A stretch of 64,000 bases of DNA from Xylophilus ampelinus. GTDB lineage: Bacteria; Pseudomonadota; Gammaproteobacteria; Burkholderiales; Burkholderiaceae_C. Below the pieces are notes generated by a model. It saw only the letters and a list, made by a program, of their open reading frames with translations. It made no database searches and was not told the origin of the DNA. The stretch's first letter is position 1; the number at the start of each line of letters is the position of its first letter. The DNA is taken from NCBI RefSeq assembly GCF_901875635.1, contig NZ_CABFMN010000080.1:18826-82825 (forward strand). The letters run 5' to 3'. The translations under genes and the position numbers were made by a program. This document shows positions 51,310 to 61,713 of this stretch, piece after piece.

Positions 51310-52954
51310 GATGTTGATTCCTCGTTGAGTTGCCTGCCACCGTGCGCATCAGCGGATGCGCTTCGGCAGGGATTTCGTCGGCGCGCCAAGCCACGTGTCC
51401 GTCCGGGCGCACCAGGACGAAGCGCTTTTCGTAGAGCTGCACGATGTGCGGCTCGTCCACGGCATGCACCGACAGGGGGATGCTGCCCCCCTTCGCCGCC
51501 CGCTGCAGCGCTGCTGCGTTGCTCGCTGGTGCACCCAGGCACAGCAGCACGAAGCCGCGCCCAAAGAGGTCCAGCGTCGAGCGGCCATCGGCCATCCAGG
51601 CGTGCGGGGCGCGGCAGCCCGGTCGCGTGCTGGGCCGGTAGTGCGTGCCGTCCAGATATTCGGCCTCGATCTGCGCCGGGTCTTCCGGTTCCGAGTAGAC
51701 GCACACAGGCGAATCGACGTAGCGGTAGCCCAGGTGCATGTTCATCGAGTACCACTCGCGCTTGAGTCCCTCGGTCAGCGCCTTGCCCACCCGCGCACGC
51801 ACCGCGTCGCCCGCCGGGCTGGGCTTGAAGAGCCGTTCGTCGCTGCGCGCGCCGAGCATGGTCGCCAGGTTGCCGGTAGAAAACTGCGTGATGCGCCGGG
51901 CCACGGGTCGGCGTTCAATCCCATAGGCCTCCTCCAGGGCCGGACCACCCCATCCCTCCAGCCGCGCCGCCAGCTTCCACGACAGATCCGCCGCGTCGCC
52001 GATACCAGTGTTCATGCCCAGGCCACCGGTGGGCGAGGTCAGGTGGCAGGCGTCGCCGGCCAGGAAGACGTTGCCTTTTCCGTACTGGTCGGCCACCTGC
52101 TCGAGGCGGGTCCAGGGCAGCACGCTGAGGATCTCCAGGTCGAAGGGCTTGCCGAGCAGCCGGTGCGCGACCTCGCGCAGTTCCTGCTCGGAGTAGGTGC
52201 GCTGCTCCTTGTTGTTCCCGATCAGCGACATGCGCCACTGGTCGGCGCCGTTGATGGCCACGATAGTGGCCCAGACTCCTTCGGGCCCGACGAACATGTA
52301 GCGGTAGCCTGGGCGCTTGTCGTGCAGCGCATTGAACTCCGCGCAGCGGAACACCACGTTGGTGGTGAAGGTCAGCAGGCCGCGCCCCTGCATGCCGATG
52401 CCAAGTTGCTCGCGCACCGGGCTGCGCCCCCCGTCGCACCCGACGAGATAGCGGGCGCGGATGGTCAGCGTCCGGCCTTTGGGGTCGGTGACCTGCGCCG
52501 TGACACCCTTCGCGCCCTCGTCGCGCAGAGACACGAAGCGGTGGCAGTAGAGCAGCTCGACGCCTGGCTGCGACGCGGCGAAGCGCTGCAGGATCGGGTC
52601 GAACATGTTCTGCGGGCAGCGCTCGCGGTGCTGCGGGCTTTCCGGCGGTGCCTTTTCGTCCTGCATCGCCGGCATCGTCTCGCGGCCCAGCTCGTAGCCG
52701 TTGAGCGAGGTCAGGTAGACGTTGTCCTGCGGGTAGCTGCGCACGTAGGGGCTGGCTTCCACCTGGTCCACGATGCCCCAGCGGCGGCACAACTCCATGG
52801 TTCGGATGCCCACCTGGTCCATCTTGGGCTGCCCGATGACGCCATCGCCGCGTTCCACGACGATGCATTGGCGCCCACGCCAGCCCAGGTCGCCGGCCAG
52901 CACGAGTCCGACCGGACCGGCGCCGACGACGAGCACTTCTGTCGATCGTTCCAC
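51290..52954 (-). CDS. FAD-dependent aromatic monooxygenase (phenol/3-hydroxybenzoate hydroxylase type)
   Basis: The 554-residue flavin hydroxylase starts at a GTG with GGAGG at ideal spacing. FAD motifs are VLVVGAGPVGLVLAGDLGWRG, the DG motif in YLVGCDGGRSPVR, and GDACHLTSPTGGLGMNTGIGD, which define the PheA/TfdB/MhpA group. The long C-terminal thioredoxin-like extension (about 420 on) is present. It adds one hydroxyl to a phenolic acid. With gentisate dioxygenase next door, formation of a gentisate-like p-dihydroxy acid is likely, but the exact substrate is open. Confidence 0.93.
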   Translation of the reverse strand: MERSTEVLVVGAGPVGLVLAGDLGWRGRQCIVVERGDGVIGQPKMDQVGIRTMELCRRWGIVDQVEASPYVRSYPQDNVYLTSLNGYELGRETMPAMQDEKAPPESPQHRERCPQNMFDPILQRFAASQPGVELLYCHRFVSLRDEGAKGVTAQVTDPKGRTLTIRARYLVGCDGGRSPVREQLGIGMQGRGLLTFTTNVVFRCAEFNALHDKRPGYRYMFVGPEGVWATIVAINGADQWRMSLIGNNKEQRTYSEQELREVAHRLLGKPFDLEILSVLPWTRLEQVADQYGKGNVFLAGDACHLTSPTGGLGMNTGIGDAADLSWKLAARLEGWGGPALEEAYGIERRPVARRITQFSTGNLATMLGARSDERLFKPSPAGDAVRARVGKALTEGLKREWYSMNMHLGYRYVDSPVCVYSEPEDPAQIEAEYLDGTHYRPSTRPGCRAPHAWMADGRSTLDLFGRGFVLLCLGAPASNAAALQRAAKGGSIPLSVHAVDEPHIVQLYEKRFVLVRPDGHVAWRADEIPAEAHPLMRTVAGNSTRNQHHEALSV

Positions 52955-52973
52955 GCTTCGCTCCTCCCGCAAC

Positions 52974-53729
52974 TCAGGTCGACGAATAGCGCCCGCCGGT
53001 GACGTGCAGCGTCTCGCCCGTCACAAAGCCGGCCTGCTCGGAAGCCAGGAACACCACGGCGGCCGCGATGTCCTCCGGCATCCCCGGCCGCTGGATTGGC
53101 GTGCTCTGCTTGGCGCGCCGGTCGATGTCGTCGTAGTAACGCAGCCCCAGCACCCGATCGGTGCGGATGAGGCCCGGTGCCACCGCATTGACGGTGATGT
53201 CATGGCGGCCCAGTTCGATGGCCAGCGCATTGGTCAGCCCGATCACGCCGGCCTTGGCGGCGCAGTAGTTGGACTTGTTGTACTCGCCCAGATGGGCGCG
53301 CGAGGCGATGTTGACGATGCGGCCATGGCCGCGCTCGATCATCGCGGGTGCGACGGCCCGCGCCACGGCCCAGCAGCCCTTCAGGCACACGTCCACGACG
53401 CTGTCCCATTGCTGCTCGGTCATCTCAGTCAACGGGCCGTCCAGCGAGAAGCCGGCGTTGTTGACCAGGATGTCAATGGCGCCCAGCGCCTTGGCCACGT
53501 CCGCCACACCGCGGTTGACCGCCCCCGGATCGGCCACATCGACGGCCAACGCCAGCGCGCGGCCGCCGCCGGACTCGATCTCGGCAACCACCTTCTGCGC
53601 CGGCTCCAGGTCCTTGTCGCAGACGGCGACCACGCTGCCCTCGGCCGCCAGGCCCTTCGCGATGGCGGCGCCGATGCCTCGCCCCGCGCCAGTCACCAGG
53701 CTGACGCGACCTTTGATTCCCATGTCCAT
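52974..53729 (-). CDS. short-chain dehydrogenase/reductase (FabG-like)
   Basis: The 251-residue SDR has TGAGRGIGAAIA at residues 14-25, DVADP, NNAGFSLDGPLTEM, the serine in IASRAHLG, YCAAKAG with Y and K, and PGLIRTDRV. The motif set is complete. ATG at 53729 is used; a second in-frame ATG (53723) is possible. It stands between the monooxygenase and the MmgE/PrpD gene and probably oxidises a cyclic alcohol to a ketone. Confidence 0.94.
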   Translation of the reverse strand: MDMGIKGRVSLVTGAGRGIGAAIAKGLAAEGSVVAVCDKDLEPAQKVVAEIESGGGRALALAVDVADPGAVNRGVADVAKALGAIDILVNNAGFSLDGPLTEMTEQQWDSVVDVCLKGCWAVARAVAPAMIERGHGRIVNIASRAHLGEYNKSNYCAAKAGVIGLTNALAIELGRHDITVNAVAPGLIRTDRVLGLRYYDDIDRRAKQSTPIQRPGMPEDIAAAVVFLASEQAGFVTGETLHVTGGRYSST

Positions 53730-53730
53730 G

Positions 53731-55155
53731 CTATTCCTTGTTCCGATCAGAAAACTCGCGCACGATCCACGTGCACTCCTTGGCCTGCTCCAGCGTCTCG
53801 ATACGGGTCAGGTAGCCGTCCAGGCTGGCCGCCGGTACGCCGCCGCCCTCGCACAGCGCCAGAAACTTGTCCACCACCTCCCGGTCCGTCATCGGATCGC
53901 CGGGAGCGCCCTTGGGCGCCTTCAGGCTGAGCTCGAACAGTTCCTGCCCCTGCGCGGACAGCCCACGGACCCGGCACTGGTGGTAGTGGCTGAGCTGGCT
54001 GTCCTCGCGCACCTGAACACGCTCCAGCAGGCCCTGCACCTGCGGCAGGTAGCGCTCGAAGCCAATGCTGTGCTGCGGTCGGATCACGTGCTCTCCCTGA
54101 GCGGCTAGCGCAATGCAATACTGCGCATGGAAGCGCGCCTCGTTCGGCGCCCGGGGAGGCGCTGTTTTGGACACGCCGGGGATGATGTAGCCGGGCATGC
54201 CCACTTCAATCGTTGCCGCGCTGCCCACATCCACGCCGCGCCGGCGAAGCGCGATCACCGCGTCCAGCGCCGAATGGATGTAGCCGCAACAGGCATGCTG
54301 CTTGCGTCGGGGCTGCGCGAGGTACCAGACGCCCGGGTCGGCGATGCGCGAGGCATCGAAACGATGGGCCAGCGTGGCGTACAGGCCAATGGGACTCTCC
54401 AGTGCCTTCACCGGACCATCGAAACCTGCGGACGCGTAGGCGACTGCCTGGATCGCCACGTTGGCGGGCCAGGCGCCGAAGAGCATCGGCTTGATGGTCC
54501 CTCCGTGGCCGAAGATCACCTCGGCCGGGCACCAGCCCGCCAGCGCCGCGGCAATCGCCAGTGCGTCGCCGGTCTGCTTGGCATCCAGGCCCACCAGCCG
54601 CGCCGCAGCAGCGGCGGAGCCGATGGTCGAGGGGATGCCGGGCGGGGCGATCCCGGTTTCCTCGTACGACTTCATCGTGTCGTAGTAGGCCGCGTACACG
54701 CGCGAGGTGACCTCGATGCCGGCGATCACGGCTTCCACGAGCGCGCGGCCGCCGGCGCCGTAGGCCTCCGCCAAGGCTAGAGCCGTGGGTACGACCGCAA
54801 TGCTGGCATGACCACCGGTGAGGTCGTTCAGTTCGAACACATCGCCCAGGTACCCGTTGACACGCGCCGCGGCCTGCGGTGCCAGCCGGCGGGGCCCCGC
54901 CACGGTCGACGCGCCGCCCGGGGCGTCCTGCGGCTGACCCTGCGCTTCTACGGCGACGAAGCGCTGCGACTCTTCGGCCGCCAGCCCCGCCACCATGCAG
55001 CCCACGGTGTCGAGGATGCTCAGCCGGGCCTGGCGCCGCACGACCTCCGGCGCATCCTCGAGTCGAAGCGCGTGCGCGAAATTGCCGAGTTGGTCGAGCA
55101 GCCCGCGAGGCAGTGCCTGCTGCGCCTGCGCGGGAGATGGGTGTATTGCGTTCAT
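53731..55155 (-). CDS. MmgE/PrpD family protein
   Basis: The 474-residue protein belongs to the 2-methylcitrate/iminodisuccinate-type lyase and dehydratase family (MmgE/PrpD). Recognisable parts are LSILDTVGCMVAGLAAEE near residue 45, GYLGDVFELNDLTGGHASIAVVPTALALAEA, STIGSAAAAARLVGL, FGAWPANVAIQAVAYA and KQHACCGYIHSALDA. The family is metal-free and dehydrates or isomerises di- or tricarboxylates. Within this cluster, hydration or dehydration of an alicyclic acid is possible. The start overlaps the upstream stop (ATGA). Confidence 0.92.
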   Translation of the reverse strand: MNAIHPSPAQAQQALPRGLLDQLGNFAHALRLEDAPEVVRRQARLSILDTVGCMVAGLAAEESQRFVAVEAQGQPQDAPGGASTVAGPRRLAPQAAARVNGYLGDVFELNDLTGGHASIAVVPTALALAEAYGAGGRALVEAVIAGIEVTSRVYAAYYDTMKSYEETGIAPPGIPSTIGSAAAAARLVGLDAKQTGDALAIAAALAGWCPAEVIFGHGGTIKPMLFGAWPANVAIQAVAYASAGFDGPVKALESPIGLYATLAHRFDASRIADPGVWYLAQPRRKQHACCGYIHSALDAVIALRRRGVDVGSAATIEVGMPGYIIPGVSKTAPPRAPNEARFHAQYCIALAAQGEHVIRPQHSIGFERYLPQVQGLLERVQVREDSQLSHYHQCRVRGLSAQGQELFELSLKAPKGAPGDPMTDREVVDKFLALCEGGGVPAASLDGYLTRIETLEQAKECTWIVREFSDRNKE

Positions 55156-56555
55156 AGATCCTCGGAAAGCTGTTCTGCGCAGACCAGCGCGGTGGCGGTC
55201 GCCTTGACCAGACCGCCGACGTAGGCCACCTTGGGGCCGCCTTCCAGGCCGCCGGTGGTGCTGCCGACCGCATGCAGGCCGGGGATGGGGCTGCCGCTGC
55301 CGGCGAGTACGCGGCAGTGGGCGTCGATGCGCATGCCGCCCATCGTGTAGGTGATGCCAGCGGCGACAGGGATGGCATAGAACGGCGCTCGCGTGATCGG
55401 CAGCGCCGCGTACTTGTGGGTGCTGCGCTCGGGCGACAGATCGCCGGCCTTGCCGGCGGCCACCGCGGCGTTGTAGCGCTCGATCTCCGCCTGCAGCGCC
55501 TGGACGTCGAGGCCGGCCTTGGCCGCCAGCGCCTCCAGGGAATCCGCACGCAGCACAGTCGCCCCGGCCTTCTCCAGGTTCGGATTGGGCGGCAGGAAGC
55601 GCTCGGTGCCCGCGCCGTTCCATCCCGCCTCGTCGCACACCACCCAGGCGGAATCCGGTGCGTCGAGCTTGGCGATGCGGTTGGCGATGTAGACGCCGCC
55701 GCGCCCCTCGTCGGCGAAGCGCCTCGCGTCCGGTCCGACGACCACATAGTTCTTGAGCAGTTCGTCCAGCCACGGATAGGGCCACAGCATGTCGTTGACC
55801 AGGCCGTCGTGCGACAGCACGTGGCCGTAGAAGCCACCCAGGTCGCTCACCGCCGCGCCCGCCTCGATCGCCATGCGCAGGCCCGCGCCGATGCCGGAGC
55901 CGGCGTTGCGCTGGATGACTTGCGCAGGCTCCTTGGTGACATGCTCGGCAAGCAGATCCTTGTTGGCCTGGAAGCCCCCGTCGGCCAGCACCACCGCCTT
56001 GGCGGCGAAGTCCACCGCTCCTTCGGCCGTCGCGACCGTGACGCCGACGCAGCGCCCCTGGTCCATCCGCAGCGACTTCGCCTCGTGGCCGCGTAGCAGC
56101 ACACCACCCAGCTTGACGAGCTGCGCCTCCAGCGAGCGCAGCAGCACGTCGCCTGCCCGGCCTTCCCATTGGCGGCCCAGCTGCGCAATGCCCGGCGGCG
56201 CGAGCACGAAGCTGTGCCACGGGTCCGCGCTGCCGCGAACGAAGCGGATGCCCAGCGACTGCAGCCACTGGACGCCGCGCTGGGCGTTGCGCGCCAGCAT
56301 CTGCGCCAGTTCAGGCGCCGCCACCCCTTCCGTCGCGTTCACGATGATGCGCGCCAGCTCGTCCGGCGGCGTGCGCACGTCGTTGAGCGCGCAGTGGAAG
56401 ACCCCGCCCGTCAGGCGGGTGTTGCACAGGTAACGGTCGTCGGCCAGGCGCTCCAGCACGGCGACCTTCCGGCCGAGCTCGGCCGCCCGCACGGCGGTCA
56501 CCATGCCGGCGATCCCGCCGCCGACCACCACGACTTCATAGCTGTCCGATGTCAA
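55152..56555 (-). CDS. FAD-dependent oxidoreductase, tricarballylate-dehydrogenase-like
   Basis: The 467-residue flavoprotein has YEVVVVGGGIAGMVTAVRAAELG for FAD, KAVVLADGGFQAN, and a C-terminal GLHAVGSTTGGLEGG ending the flavin domain. It is of the FAD_binding_2 type like the gene at 47023-48444, but its loop text differs (CNTRLTGGVFHCA). Only a TTG start at 56555 (with AAGGA upstream) gives the full flavin motif. It is coupled to the MmgE/PrpD gene. Likely reaction: dehydrogenation of a carboxylate side or ring carbon. Confidence 0.92.
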   Translation of the reverse strand: MTSDSYEVVVVGGGIAGMVTAVRAAELGRKVAVLERLADDRYLCNTRLTGGVFHCALNDVRTPPDELARIIVNATEGVAAPELAQMLARNAQRGVQWLQSLGIRFVRGSADPWHSFVLAPPGIAQLGRQWEGRAGDVLLRSLEAQLVKLGGVLLRGHEAKSLRMDQGRCVGVTVATAEGAVDFAAKAVVLADGGFQANKDLLAEHVTKEPAQVIQRNAGSGIGAGLRMAIEAGAAVSDLGGFYGHVLSHDGLVNDMLWPYPWLDELLKNYVVVGPDARRFADEGRGGVYIANRIAKLDAPDSAWVVCDEAGWNGAGTERFLPPNPNLEKAGATVLRADSLEALAAKAGLDVQALQAEIERYNAAVAAGKAGDLSPERSTHKYAALPITRAPFYAIPVAAGITYTMGGMRIDAHCRVLAGSGSPIPGLHAVGSTTGGLEGGPKVAYVGGLVKATATALVCAEQLSEDL

Positions 56556-56601
56556 TTGCAGTCATCCTTCGTTTGACGTTGTCCCGTCGCTTCTACGCGG
56601 A

Positions 56602-56823
56602 TCAGCGAGGCATCAGCGTGTCGCTGATGACCTCGATCAGTTCCGCGAGCAGACGCATCAGGGGATAGAGCAGGACGGCGCCGATTAGGGCCGCCATTCC
56701 GCCGGCCAGCGAGACGCCCATCACGAGCAGCACGAGCGCCAGCAGCACGGCTACGGCCGATATCGCGAGCGCCAGGCGCCGCCCGTGCTGCGCCATGAAT
56801 TCGATGAAGGGATAGCGCTTCAT
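56602..56823 (-). CDS. small two-span membrane protein
   Basis: The 73-residue protein has two hydrophobic stretches (LALAISAVAVLLALVLLVMG and AALIGAVLLYPLMRLLAEL). It lies in the position where TctB-like subunits might be expected, but it is too short and lacks a four-helix layout. It starts six bases after the Bug gene upstream in the transcript. Its role is unknown; an accessory membrane subunit of a secondary transporter is possible. Confidence 0.6.
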   Translation of the reverse strand: MKRYPFIEFMAQHGRRLALAISAVAVLLALVLLVMGVSLAGGMAALIGAVLLYPLMRLLAELIEVISDTLMPR

Positions 56824-56829
56824 CCGCCC

Positions 56830-57789
56830 TTACTCCGGCTGCAGGTTGGCGGCACGGGCGATCTCACGCCAGCGTTCGGTCTGCGTCTCCATGCGCTTAC
56901 GGATGCCGGCTGGAGAGTCCATCAGCACGTACTGGCCGGTTTCGGCGATCTGCGCCTGCACGCGCGGCTGTGCCAAGACCTCATTGACGGCCTGGTTCAG
57001 GCGGTTGGCGACGTCGGCCGGAAGGTTGGCAGGACCGAAGAGCCCATTCCATGGCTCCACCACGAAGTCGCGGTAGCCCAGATCGACCATGGTCGTCAGG
57101 CCCGGTGCGAGCGAGGTGGGTTTGGGGCTCGTCACCGCTAGGGCCTTGAGCTTGCCGCCCTTGACCTGCGGAATGGATGTCGTGAGCGTGTTGAAGCCCA
57201 TCTCGACACGGCCGGCGATGAGGTCCGTCAGGGCCGGCGCATCGCCCTTGTAAGGCACGTGCACGATGTCGACCTTGGCAATGTCCTTGAACCACTCGCC
57301 GGCCAAGTGGTTGACGGACCCGGGCCCAGCCGAGGAGAAGGAGACCTTTCCGGGATTCTTCTTGACGTACTCGACGAGTGACTTCACGTCATTGACGGGC
57401 AGGCTCACCGGCACCACCAGTGCGTAGGGGTAGGCCGCGAGCATGGCGACGGGGGCCAGGTCCTTCTGCGGGCTGTAGGGCATGCTCTTGAACATGACCG
57501 GATTGACGGTGAGCGCCCCGCTGGTGCCCACCAGCAGCGTGTAGCCGTCCGCCGGGCTGGCGATCACCGTCTGTGCCGCGATCGCGCCATTTCCCCCGGC
57601 ACGGTTCTCCACGACGAAGGGCTGGCCCAGCTTCTTGGACAGCTCCTCGGCCACGACGCGGGCGACCTGGTCTGTCGGTCCGCCCGGGTTGAAGCCGACG
57701 ACCAGCCGCACCGGCTTGGAGGGGTATGGCTGCGCCGTAGCTGCAAAGGCCAGCGCCATCAGGGCCATGAACTGGAGAATCTTTTTCAT
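56830..57789 (-). CDS. Bug/TctC-family periplasmic solute-binding protein
   Basis: The 319-residue receptor has a signal peptide (MKKILQFMALMALAFAATAQ) and family motifs VRLVVGFNPGGPTD, VENRAGGNGAIA, VSFSSAGPGSVNHL and HVPYKGDAPALTDLI. GFNPGGPTD with proline in the turn is a common variant. ATG 57789 is used; another ATG is adjacent at 57792. It follows the next Bug gene by 42 bases, giving a tandem pair. Confidence 0.94.
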   Translation of the reverse strand: MKKILQFMALMALAFAATAQPYPSKPVRLVVGFNPGGPTDQVARVVAEELSKKLGQPFVVENRAGGNGAIAAQTVIASPADGYTLLVGTSGALTVNPVMFKSMPYSPQKDLAPVAMLAAYPYALVVPVSLPVNDVKSLVEYVKKNPGKVSFSSAGPGSVNHLAGEWFKDIAKVDIVHVPYKGDAPALTDLIAGRVEMGFNTLTTSIPQVKGGKLKALAVTSPKPTSLAPGLTTMVDLGYRDFVVEPWNGLFGPANLPADVANRLNQAVNEVLAQPRVQAQIAETGQYVLMDSPAGIRKRMETQTERWREIARAANLQPE

Positions 57790-57831
57790 CATATGGTCTC
57801 TGTAGTGGAGGATGTGCCGCATCCGGCCCGC

Positions 57832-58800
57832 TCACAGCTGGATGCTGGAGGCCATGCCGGACCATTTCATGAACTCGCGCTCCAGGTAGGCCGCAAAGTC
57901 CTGCGGAGTGCCGGGTGCCGGCTGCAGCATCAGCGTGTTCTCCAGGCGCGCACGCACCTGCGGCATCGCGGCAGCCTCGTTGAAGGCCCGGTTCAACTCG
58001 TCGATGCGCTGTGGCGGCGTGCCGGCCGGTGCCACCACGCCGAAGAAGGTGTAGGGATCGAGCTGCCTGAGGTTCGCCGGCGCGGAGGCCAGCGTCGGCA
58101 CCGTCGCCGCTGCGGGGACCGGGTCCACGCTGGTGAGCATCAACAGGCGTATGCGGCCCGCCTGCGCCAGCGGGAGCGCAACCTGCAAGGTCATGATGGC
58201 CATGTCGATGCGGCCTTCGGCCAGCTCCACGCCCACGGCGCCATCGGACTTCAGCGGGATGTGCTCCATGCGCAGGCCGGCCTGCTTGAGGAAAAAGGCG
58301 GTGCACAGATGGTTGGCCGATCCCACGCCGGAAGACCCGTAGTTCAACGTGCCCGGCGCAGCGCGCGCGGCGCTGACGAGTTCGTCCAGCGTTCGTGCAC
58401 TCAGGCTGGGACGCACCGCGATGACACCTGGAGAACGCCCCGCCAGCGCCACCGGTGCGAAGTCCCTGCGCGGGTCGTAGGGCAGGTTTTTCTGTAGCGC
58501 AGGGTTCTGCGCCAAGCCGCTCCCCGTGCCCATCAGGAGCACCGACCCGTCGGCCGGCCCCGCGCGCAGGGCCTGGATGGCAATGATCTGGTTGGCGCCC
58601 GGTTTGTTCTCCACGATCACCGGCACCTTGAGGATCTCGGACACCGGCTGGGCAAGGACCCGCGCCAATCCGTCGGTCGCGCCGCCGGCGCCGAAGCCCA
58701 CCAGCAGCCGCATGGGCTGCGCGGGCTGAGCGTGCGCACGCGCTCCGAGCAGCGCCGCGGCGGCGGAGGCCGCAACCAAATGTCGTCTCGTGATGTTCAT
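57832..58800 (-). CDS. Bug/TctC-family periplasmic solute-binding protein
   Basis: The 322-residue receptor has an MNITRRHLVAASAAAALLG twin-arginine-like leader and motifs MRLLVGFGAGGATDGLA, VENKPGANQIIA and LNYGSSGVGSANHL. In place of the usual HVPYKG it has HIPLKSDG, which alters the ligand loop and may signal a different substrate. It is separated from the SDR gene upstream by 64 bases. Confidence 0.93.
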   Translation of the reverse strand: MNITRRHLVAASAAAALLGARAHAQPAQPMRLLVGFGAGGATDGLARVLAQPVSEILKVPVIVENKPGANQIIAIQALRAGPADGSVLLMGTGSGLAQNPALQKNLPYDPRRDFAPVALAGRSPGVIAVRPSLSARTLDELVSAARAAPGTLNYGSSGVGSANHLCTAFFLKQAGLRMEHIPLKSDGAVGVELAEGRIDMAIMTLQVALPLAQAGRIRLLMLTSVDPVPAAATVPTLASAPANLRQLDPYTFFGVVAPAGTPPQRIDELNRAFNEAAAMPQVRARLENTLMLQPAPGTPQDFAAYLEREFMKWSGMASSIQL

Positions 58801-58864
58801 GGGCATTTCGCTATTTTTGGAGGTATGGTAGCACCAAACATCCAAAAATTTGCTTGTGGATCGA

Positions 58865-59769
58865 TCAAAACGGATCCCAAGGGGTTGCCGCGGCGGCACC
58901 GTTGTTGTCGGCGAAAGAGGGATGCAGCGCGGGGATGGCGTGGTCTGCGATGTCCTGCGGCGTCCATCCGCCCTCGCGGTGCACCGAGCGGATCATGCGG
59001 ATCTGGTTGAACAGGTAGATCTCGTTGGCCCGCACCCCGAAGATCTGGCCGCTTACGGGCGCGGCCGCGTCGCTCGCCAGGTACACCGCCAGCGGCGCGA
59101 TCTTGGCGCTTTGCATCTTCTTCATGCGCTCGATGCGCGCGATGTTCTCGGGCGAGTCGGCCGGGATGGTGGCCGTCATCGCCGTCCACGCCCACGGCGC
59201 GATGCAGTTGGAGCGCACGTTCAATCGCGCCATGTCCAGCGCGATGGACTTCGACAATCCCACAATGCCCAGCTTGGCCGCCGAGTAGTTGGCCTGGCCA
59301 CGGTTGCCGATCAGCCCGGAGGTGGAGGTCATGTGGATGTAGCTTCCACCGGCTTGCGCCTTGAAGTGCGGCGCAGCGGCACGCGTCATGTAGAACGAGC
59401 CGTTCAGGTGGGTGTTGACCACCGCCTCCCACTCCTCGCGCGACATGTTGAAGACGAAGCGGTCGCGCACGATGCCGGCGTTGTTGACCACGCAGTCGAT
59501 GCGCCCGAAGTGATCCAGCGCGGCCTGCACGATGCGGTGGGCCGAGTCCCACTCGGCCACCGAGGCCGCCACCGCCACCGCCTGGCCGCCGGCGGCGCGG
59601 ATCTCCGCCACCACCCGCTCCGCGGCTGGCTGGCCGCTGTCCTTGTCCACCGCCAGGTCGTTGACCACCACTTTGGCGCCCGCGGCGGCGAACGCCAGCG
59701 CGAAGTCGCGGCCGATGCCGCTGCCCGCGCCCGTGACCACCACCACCTTGTCCTGCACATTCACGCTCA

Positions 59770-59770
<1 letters not shown>
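58865..59770 (-). CDS. SDR of the hydroxysteroid/peroxisomal multifunctional type
   Basis: The 301-residue SDR begins MSVNVQDKVVVVTGAGSGIGRDFALAF and has NNAGIVRDRFVFNMSREEW, the serine in HMTSTSGLIG and YSAAKLG. It resembles the dehydrogenase domain of MFE-2 proteins, with an extra C-terminal tail. It starts exactly at the TGATG where the upstream damaged monooxygenase frame would stop, so expression originally depended on coupling to that gene. With the MaoC and thiolase genes it fits beta-oxidation of a substituted acyl-CoA. Confidence 0.92.
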
Positions 59771-60830
<1,060 letters not shown>

Positions 60831-60834
<4 letters not shown>

Positions 60835-61709
60835 AGGGCGTTCTCCAGTTCCATCACGCCGTGGTCCAGCACGACGGCATGGCGCGCATCCACGCGCGCG
60901 CGCAGGTGCACCCGCCCCCCGCCCTCGCGCCAGAACTCGAAGCGCACCGTCTCGCCCGGCCACACCGGCGCGGTGAAGCGCGCGGCGATGGCCCGCAGCC
61001 GCTCCGCCTGGCCATCCAGCAGCACCTCGATCGCCGCCCTCGCAGCCATGCCGTAGGTGCACAGGCCGTGCAAGATCGGTCGATCGAAGCCGGCGCGCCG
61101 CACCACCTCTGGGTCCGCGTGCAGGGCATTGAGGTCGCCGCTGAGCCGGTAGATCAACGCGGCCTGGGGCAGCGTGGTGTAGCTGCATTCTTGGTCCGCC
61201 GGCCGCTCGGGCGGCGCCGGCAGGCGAGGCGGCGCCGGATCGGACATGCCGTGCTGCGCGCTGAAGCCGCCGTCGCCGCGCAGGAAGGCGATGCTGCGCG
61301 TCTCGCACACCGGCGAGCCGTCCGCCGCATCGAGCAGTTCCTTGCGTGTGACCAGCAAGGCGCCCTTGCCCGGGCCTTTGTCCACCACGGCCTCCACGCG
61401 ATGGCGCGCGATCAGCGTGCCGGCCGGCGGCAACGGCCGGTGCAGCCGCAGGTGCTGCTCGCCGTGCACCAGTTTGAGCGTGTCGATGCCGGTGCGGGGA
61501 TCGCTCATCCACATGCCGGCCGAGCCGAGCACCGTGGCCAGGGTGGGGATGGCTGCCAGCTCCTTTTCGTAGACAAAGCGCAGCTGCTGCGGCGACACCG
61601 GGTCGCCTCCGGCGCCAATGCCCAGGGCGTACAGGATCGTGTCGCGCGGCTCGTAGCGGCACACCGTGTGCTCGAATCGCCAGTACTTGCAGACCTCGTA
61701 GTTCAGCAT
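60831..61709 (-). CDS. MaoC-like enoyl-CoA hydratase (hydratase 2 type)
   Basis: The 292-residue protein is a double hot-dog hydratase. The hydratase 2 motif is YRLSGDLNALHADPEVVRRAGF near residue 195, where the family normally has NPLH; the catalytic aspartate and histidine are kept. The N-terminal half (VYEKELAAIPTLATVLG, DTLKLVHGEQHLRLHRPLP) is the degenerate partner domain. It would hydrate a trans-2-enoyl-CoA to the (R)-3-hydroxyacyl-CoA. Its stop overlaps the start of the damaged monooxygenase gene. Confidence 0.92.
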
Positions 61710-61713
61710 GGCC

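Noticed and set aside
51356-53002. 548-codon plus-strand frame
   Set aside because: Mirrors the flavin monooxygenase on the other strand, which has complete FAD motifs and a good ribosome-binding site.
56602-58800. a complete tripartite tricarboxylate transporter (TctCBA)
   Set aside because: Two receptors and a 73-residue membrane protein are present, but no TctA-sized permease and no true TctB.
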